From Rhodanobacter ginsengisoli (lineage in GTDB: Bacteria; Pseudomonadota; Gammaproteobacteria; Xanthomonadales; Rhodanobacteraceae): a stretch of 64,000 bases of DNA. The notes beneath the pieces are model-generated. The model searched no databases. It worked only from the letters and a program-made list of their open reading frames with translations, and was not told where the DNA came from. Positions within the stretch are counted from its first letter, which is position 1. Every line of letters starts with the position of its first letter. Positions 60,461-64,000 of this stretch are shown here, one piece after another. The stretch spans positions 1,916,302-1,980,301 of the forward strand of contig NZ_JBHSNF010000001.1 of assembly GCF_042657065.1 (NCBI RefSeq). Direction: 5' to 3'. The translations under genes were made by a program, and so were the position numbers.

Positions 60461-61171
60461 TCAAGCACGCGATGTCGACGGGAAGTCTTCCGAGGGCGGC
60501 ACCCTGGCACCCATGACGAGGATCCACAACATGAACGCCACTTCGCCGAGCTGGGCCGGGAACGCATAGCTGGAAACCATCCCCTCGTATTGCGGCAACA
60601 GCAGGCCGGTAAAGCTCAGGGCCAGATAGGCAAGACCATTGATGGCCAGCCAGACGCCCAGGAAGCGGGGCAAGAAGCGCGACCGGTACACGAGGATCGC
60701 CAGGGGGAAAAGCCACAGTCCCCAGAAGATCTCGGCGGCAACGATTTCCTGTCCATGCAGACGCAGGAACAGCATTGCCAGGGCGTCCCGCTGAGGTTTG
60801 CCGAATGCCGACAAGAAATCGGCACCGTGCACGAGTATCAGCGCAGCCGCATCGTTCAGCACGTTGAAGAAGAAGATGGGTACCGTCATCAGCCCCAGGA
60901 TCACTATCACGGCGGCCTGCTTCGGATTGACTTGTCTGAGCAGCTGGTAAAGCGCCAGCACCAGGAAAATCTCGAGGACTCCGCAGAACAGATCGCTGGC
61001 CATGCCCAGACGAAAGAGCGACTCGTGCGCAACGATGTTGCTGGCTGTTTCGGTGGCATTGCCACTCACGAACAGCGTCTTGGGAATATAGATCAGGCGG
61101 AAGGGTGCGATCAGCACATCCAGTAGATAAAGGGAGCCAGCGATTCTAGCGTTCCTGCCAAGCGTACTCAT
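60461..61171 (-). CDS. DUF4386-domain membrane protein
   Basis: The 236-residue protein has six or so membrane spans and DUF4386 features: ARIAGSLYLLDVLIAPF, SNIVAHESLFRLGMASDLF, LALYQLLRQVNPKQAAV, GLWLFPLAILVYRSRFLPRF and LGVWLAINGLAYL. The family function is unknown. The start at 61171 follows GGAGAG; an upstream TTG start is less likely. Confidence 0.88.
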   Translation of the reverse strand: MSTLGRNARIAGSLYLLDVLIAPFRLIYIPKTLFVSGNATETASNIVAHESLFRLGMASDLFCGVLEIFLVLALYQLLRQVNPKQAAVIVILGLMTVPIFFFNVLNDAAALILVHGADFLSAFGKPQRDALAMLFLRLHGQEIVAAEIFWGLWLFPLAILVYRSRFLPRFLGVWLAINGLAYLALSFTGLLLPQYEGMVSSYAFPAQLGEVAFMLWILVMGARVPPSEDFPSTSRA

Positions 61172-61688
61172 CCAAGGCTCTCCATAATTCAAGCCAGAGT
61201 AGCCGTTCGCTTGTCCATCTCCATATGCCAGGGGTCACGAGTGTCGCCCTGTCCGAGCGCACTCGGAGGATGGCCTTCGACGTCCTCACGATTGAAGAAT
61301 CAGGCCGCACCGGCAACCAACAAGAGCCGGTCGTCCATCTCAGATGCATGCCGCAAAACGGCCATTCGCGAAATGTCGAAACGGCTCGCTCAACGAAAAA
61401 TGGGCCTTCAAATGGGGGACCTGAGGGAATAGGACCACCTAGAGACCGAGGTGGGCATCAGTCCCGCTGACTCGTTGAAGGCACGACGCAAGATAGTGCG
61501 ACGCGGACAATGAGGAGCTTCCATATCCACCGGTCGCAGGTGCTCATCTTGACCTCTGAGCTGTACGGTCCACTTAGCGAACCGCACGCTGAACGTGATC
61601 CACGGCTCTAAGTTTGCGCTAAGCCGTTTGCCGCAGCTTGTAGGTGCCGGGTGAGAGCACAAGCCCGCCACACCGCAAAGAGGACATC
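61172..61688. other. 517-bp stretch without a supportable gene
   Basis: Several short frames (for example minus 61408-61671 and plus 61510-61611) were read, and none has both a ribosome site and family-like sequence. The composition resembles decayed DNA. It presumably holds the promoter of the secreted His-rich protein. Confidence 0.4.
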
Positions 61689-62084
61689 ATGAAAACGACA
61701 AAGCGCACAATTCACCCGTTGGCAGGTGCTGCACTAGCAGTTGCAATGATGGTTCCGGTAGCGGCATCCGCTCACACGCACGTCTTCCTAGGTGTCGATC
61801 TGGGCGGCCTGTTCGCCCCGCCACCGGTCGAGCGCTACACCACACAGGCGTACTATCCGCCACCGCCGGTCTACTACCAGCGTCCGGTTTATTACGCGCC
61901 TCGCGTGGTCTACGGTGAATCTCAGGTCATCTACGACCACCGCGGGCATCGCGGCTGGGATCAAGAACAGCGCGGCGACTGGCGGCACGGCTGGGACGAG
62001 CACGACGACCGTGATTGGCACCATCACGAGGACGAAGACTGGCATCATCACCGGCACGATCGTGATGACAACGATGAGCATTGA
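61689..62084 (+). CDS. Secreted proline/tyrosine- and histidine-rich protein
   Basis: The 131-residue protein has a Sec signal (residues 1-28, ending VPVAASA), a middle region rich in Pro and Tyr (YYPPPPVYYQRPVYYAPRVV) and a C-terminal third of His, Asp and Glu with Trp (RDWHHHEDEDWHHHRHDRDD). GAGGACATC precedes the start. Charge-dense His/Asp tails often bind transition metals, but that is an inference. No close family was recognised. Confidence 0.75.
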   Translation: MKTTKRTIHPLAGAALAVAMMVPVAASAHTHVFLGVDLGGLFAPPPVERYTTQAYYPPPPVYYQRPVYYAPRVVYGESQVIYDHRGHRGWDQEQRGDWRHGWDEHDDRDWHHHEDEDWHHHRHDRDDNDEH

Positions 62085-62341
62085 ACTGACCACCTACGCG
62101 CGTACCCAACGGCGCCGGTGCGCACGTTCTTTTTGCGACTGATTGTTCGCCCCTATGTGGGTTTCGTAAAAGGCTGCAAACGAACCCATACGGGCGACCG
62201 TCGCCAACCGACCGGTCGGCGCCCTCGAACTAAAGGTCGCTGACTGGCCAGAAGCGGACATCGCCGCGATGACTTACGAAGCAGTAAAGGCGTTTGTGGA
62301 GAATGGGCGCCAGAGCATTCCTAATGCAGGCGTACAAGCTC

Positions 62342-62713
62342 TCATGGGGCCAGGTAGAAATCCATGGGGATAAGCTCGACGGCCCATCCGCCTTCTTCAC
62401 CCAGCGTCGCGGCCGGGTGCATGGATGCGATGCGCAGCGCCTCGTCATGGCTGTCCGCCTCAATGATGAACAAGCCGCCCACCACTTCCTTCGACTCGGT
62501 GTAAGGCCCATCGCTGACGAGCGTCTTGCCGCTGCGCGGGCGAAGCGTCCTCCAGCTGTCCGGATCGCCAAGCGACGCGGAAACCAGAACCTTCCCGGTC
62601 GCGCGCATCTTCTCGTCCAGTGCCGGGCATTGGCTCACGAGTGCCTTGACGTCGCCTGGCGCCATCGCGGCGAATTTTTCGGGGGTGAAGTAGGCCAGGC
62701 CGAGGTATTTCAT
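62342..62713 (-). CDS. YciI-family (YCII/DGPF) protein
   Basis: The 123-residue protein has the YCII-domain layout: MKYLGLAYFTPEKFAAM, the DGPYTESKEVVGGLFI signature near residue 69, and SHDEALRIASMHPAA with the conserved His near 98. The family is small alpha/beta barrel proteins, some with chloromuconolactone-type chemistry; many DGPF members lie beside ECF sigma genes, which is not the case here. AAGGATC precedes the start. Confidence 0.88.
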   Translation of the reverse strand: MKYLGLAYFTPEKFAAMAPGDVKALVSQCPALDEKMRATGKVLVSASLGDPDSWRTLRPRSGKTLVSDGPYTESKEVVGGLFIIEADSHDEALRIASMHPAATLGEEGGWAVELIPMDFYLAP

Positions 62714-62812
62714 GGGAGATCCTTTGCGTGGGGATGCATCGACGACGAAGCTGATGATCGGAAATCGACAATGCTCTGGAAAAGTCTGCAGCGGGTCTTG
62801 GCCAGACTGTCC

Positions 62813-62853
62813 GCTGTGGGCCGGTCCCTACCTCCCGCAGCCTGCCCGGCTGC
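62813..62853. repeat. Dispersed repeat, copy B
   Basis: Partner of copy A (33 of 41 bases identical). It lies in the 215-bp gap between the YciI gene and the small membrane-protein gene. Confidence 0.6.
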
Positions 62854-62928
62854 CGTCGAGCCTGCAAGGACCGTCGTCGGAGGCGGACATCTCGTCGCGC
62901 ACCATACGGCCACATTCTTGTGGAGCTT

Positions 62929-63243
62929 CTAGCTACCGACATGGCTGCGTACATAGAGATGCACGATCACCCACGCCGCGACCACGATTGTCCACGTTGC
63001 AAGTAAACTCCAACCCTTGCCAGTAAATACTTGGCGAACAGCCCTGACGAACACCATAACGTTGAGCAGGGTGTAGGCAAGAAGGATCGGTAGCGCCATC
63101 AACCCGAAACTGATGAGGCTGTTGCCATCGCCAGCTTCGATGCGTCCATCCGGCATATCCGACCATAGGTTCCCGCAGATGACCAGGTAAACGGTGAGGC
63201 CAATAGCGTTGGCGATCAGATAGAACTTCACGGCTTTCGACAT
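62929..63243 (-). CDS. Hypothetical small membrane protein
   Basis: The 104-residue protein has about three hydrophobic segments: FYLIANAIGLTVYLVICG, FGLMALPILLAYTLLNVMVFV and WTIVVAAWVIVHLYV. The sequence looks natural but no family was recognised. The ATG at 63243 begins MSKAVKFYL; an ATG three codons earlier (63252) is equally possible and neither has a strong ribosome site. Confidence 0.65.
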   Translation of the reverse strand: MSKAVKFYLIANAIGLTVYLVICGNLWSDMPDGRIEAGDGNSLISFGLMALPILLAYTLLNVMVFVRAVRQVFTGKGWSLLATWTIVVAAWVIVHLYVRSHVGS

Positions 63244-63332
63244 GCTTGTCATGTTTCGCTGTTTACTCGATCTTGCCGCATAGCCTGGGCAAACCCGTGC
63301 GGCATGTGCGACGTCTCGTTGGCTCACGCGAA

Positions 63333-63394
63333 GAACGGAGTCAGGTTCACCTACTACCGCAGCCTGCGCAGGATAAGTGAACCTGACCCCGTTC
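63333..63394. repeat. 62-bp imperfect inverted repeat
   Basis: GAACGGAGTCAGGTTCAC (63333-63350) pairs with GTGAACCTGACCCCGTTC (63377-63394), 17 of 18 positions matching. The loop carries CCGCAGCCTGCGCAGG, itself partly self-complementary. Such GGGGTCAGGTTCAC repeats are typical of REP-like or small mobile sequences. Confidence 0.7.
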
Positions 63395-63403
63395 CTTCCA
63401 TGT

Positions 63404-63460
63404 GCTCTAACGCTTGAGTATGCGGCGGCGGAGCCGTCCGCTTGGACGAATGGCTAGGTG
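63404..63460 (-). repeat. attC-like integron recombination site
   Basis: Read on the minus strand it begins CACCTAGCCATTCGTCCAAG, passes a GC-rich core GGACGGCTCCGCCGCCGC and ends ACTCAAGCGTTAGAGC. Both ends follow the classical attC plan (GCCTAAC, ATTCGTTCAAGC ... AACTCAAGCGTTAGGC). It overlaps the stop of the preceding cassette gene, as cassettes usually do. Confidence 0.8.
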
Positions 63461-63843
63461 TTCTGCGACGAACTCTGCAGAGAGAACCTGCCATGCAATT
63501 TGAATGTTGCCTCGATGCCGCGAACTCCGAACCAAATCACGAGCGCGAACAGCATGCCGCTCCGGCTCTCTGGAAACACGAAGGGGACCAGAAAGCAAAG
63601 AACTGACAAGCTGACGCCGTCCACGACTGCGAGACGACTGAATTTGTAGCGCGTGAAGTAACCACAAATTGCATATGTGACTGCGACAAAGAGCAGACGC
63701 GGCCATGCCAAAAAAGCGAAGAATGCGACGAATGCGGCCGCCAGAAAGAACCCAAGGGCCGCCCACTTTGCGAAGTCGATAGCAGCCTCACGATTGGCAA
63801 TTCGCCCGAAAAATGCGTTCTGCAGCGTGACCATTTTGAACAC
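63454..63843 (-). CDS. Integron cassette gene: hypothetical membrane protein
   Basis: The 129-residue protein has four hydrophobic segments (WAALGFFLAAAFVAFFAFLA, LLFVAVTYAICGYF, LSVLCFLVPFVF, MLFALVIWFGV) and no known domain. It starts directly at the end of one attC-like site (GTG at 63843 or ATG at 63834) and its stop lies inside the next. Its lower GC and plainer codon use differ from the housekeeping genes, consistent with recent capture. The function is unknown. Confidence 0.75.
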   Translation of the reverse strand: MFKMVTLQNAFFGRIANREAAIDFAKWAALGFFLAAAFVAFFAFLAWPRLLFVAVTYAICGYFTRYKFSRLAVVDGVSLSVLCFLVPFVFPESRSGMLFALVIWFGVRGIEATFKLHGRFSLQSSSQNT

Positions 63844-63876
63844 CTAACGCTTGAGTTAAACGGCGGCGGAGCCGGA
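63841..63876 (-). repeat. Half attC-like site, interrupted
   Basis: On the minus strand CGGCTCCGCCGCCGTTTAAC then TCAAGCGTTAGGTG is the right half of an attC. The left half (CCTAGC-type box and TTCG-type arm) is missing; IS3-family DNA lies directly beyond. Confidence 0.7.
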
Positions 63877-63882
63877 GAGTTC

Positions 63883-64000
63883 CTACGCAAAAGTGGACAC
63901 CGGTTGGTTAGCCGCACTGGCTTCGAACTCGACGGGAGAACGATAACCCAAGGCGGAGTGTAAGCGCTTGTTGTTGTAGAAATCGATGTAGCTTTGCACG
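63883..64000 (-). mobile_element. IS3-family transposase (OrfB), C-terminal end
   Basis: The minus strand encodes the last 39 residues of an IS3-type integrase-fold transposase: YIDFYNNKRLHSALGYRSP followed by VEFEASAANQ and a stop at 63883. The RLHSALGYRSPVEFE tail is diagnostic. The gene enters from beyond the right edge. The outer IS end lies between the stop and the broken attC (about 63876-63883). Confidence 0.9.

Noticed and set aside
61146..61349. 67-codon minus-strand frame upstream of the DUF4386 gene
   Set aside because: It overlaps the true start, has no ribosome site and no natural-looking hydrophobic or domain pattern.
1..64000. Search for tRNA, rRNA, CRISPR arrays and riboswitches
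   Set aside because: No cloverleaf T-loop motif, regular spacer-repeat array or known riboswitch core was found by eye; covariance-model scans would be needed to exclude small RNAs.

Overview
The window is GC-rich, densely packed DNA from a gammaproteobacterium. The best fit is Xanthomonadales, most likely Rhodanobacteraceae or a close relative. This rests on the ndk-rlmN-pilW-rodZ-yfgM-bamB-der gene order, a PsrA-like fatty-acid regulator beside its beta-oxidation genes, an HD-GYP phosphodiesterase, a large TonB receptor and a kdp operon. No rRNA, tRNA or CRISPR array was found. The genus is an inference.

Left part (1-21.8 kb) is stress, redox and efflux. A frameshifted SDR gene lies on the edge. 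It is followed by an alpha/beta hydrolase, PolX, a phosphoribosyltransferase, a DUF883 protein, a host-attachment-family protein, an erythromycin-esterase-family enzyme and Hsp20. Four FNR/Anr-type boxes (TTGAY-N4-RTCAA) lie among these genes, so this looks like a low-oxygen or dormancy stress island. Two LysR/oxidoreductase divergent pairs, a patatin lipoprotein, an AraC regulator, another SDR and an AhpD-like protein come next. A tripartite EmrAB/OprM-type efflux operon (15.0-20.3 kb) then begins and ends with a MarR gene. Its promoter carries a perfect palindrome between -35 and -10.

Centre (21.8-49.1 kb) is largely housekeeping: tadA, guaA, guaB, folD, der, bamB, a YfgM-like protein, a RodZ-like protein, pilW, rlmN and ndk. 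The ispG-hisS pair that lies between rodZ and yfgM in enterobacteria is absent here. A PsrA-like TetR gene with two 14-bp operators precedes a FadN-type dehydrogenase/hydratase and a thiolase, and a strong terminator closes that unit. An MrfA/MrfB-type repair helicase and exonuclease pair, a TonB receptor, an HD-GYP protein, DsbG and a TlpA protein fused to an Lgt-like membrane domain follow.

Right part (49.4-64 kb) is accessory. It has a small lipoprotein, a yeast FCY1-like cytosine deaminase, a 166-bp element with 19-bp perfect terminal inverted repeats, and a kdp potassium operon. That operon has an extra small membrane ORF, kdpF, kdpA, kdpB, a TorF-type porin, kdpC and kdpD. The kdpE gene is missing, and only what looks like its first dozen codons survives after kdpD. 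From 59.3 kb to the edge the DNA is gene-poor and repeat-rich. It contains small membrane proteins, a His-rich secreted protein, a YciI protein, a long inverted repeat, and one integron gene cassette between attC-like sites. The outer attC-like site is cut by an IS3-family element that runs off the window.
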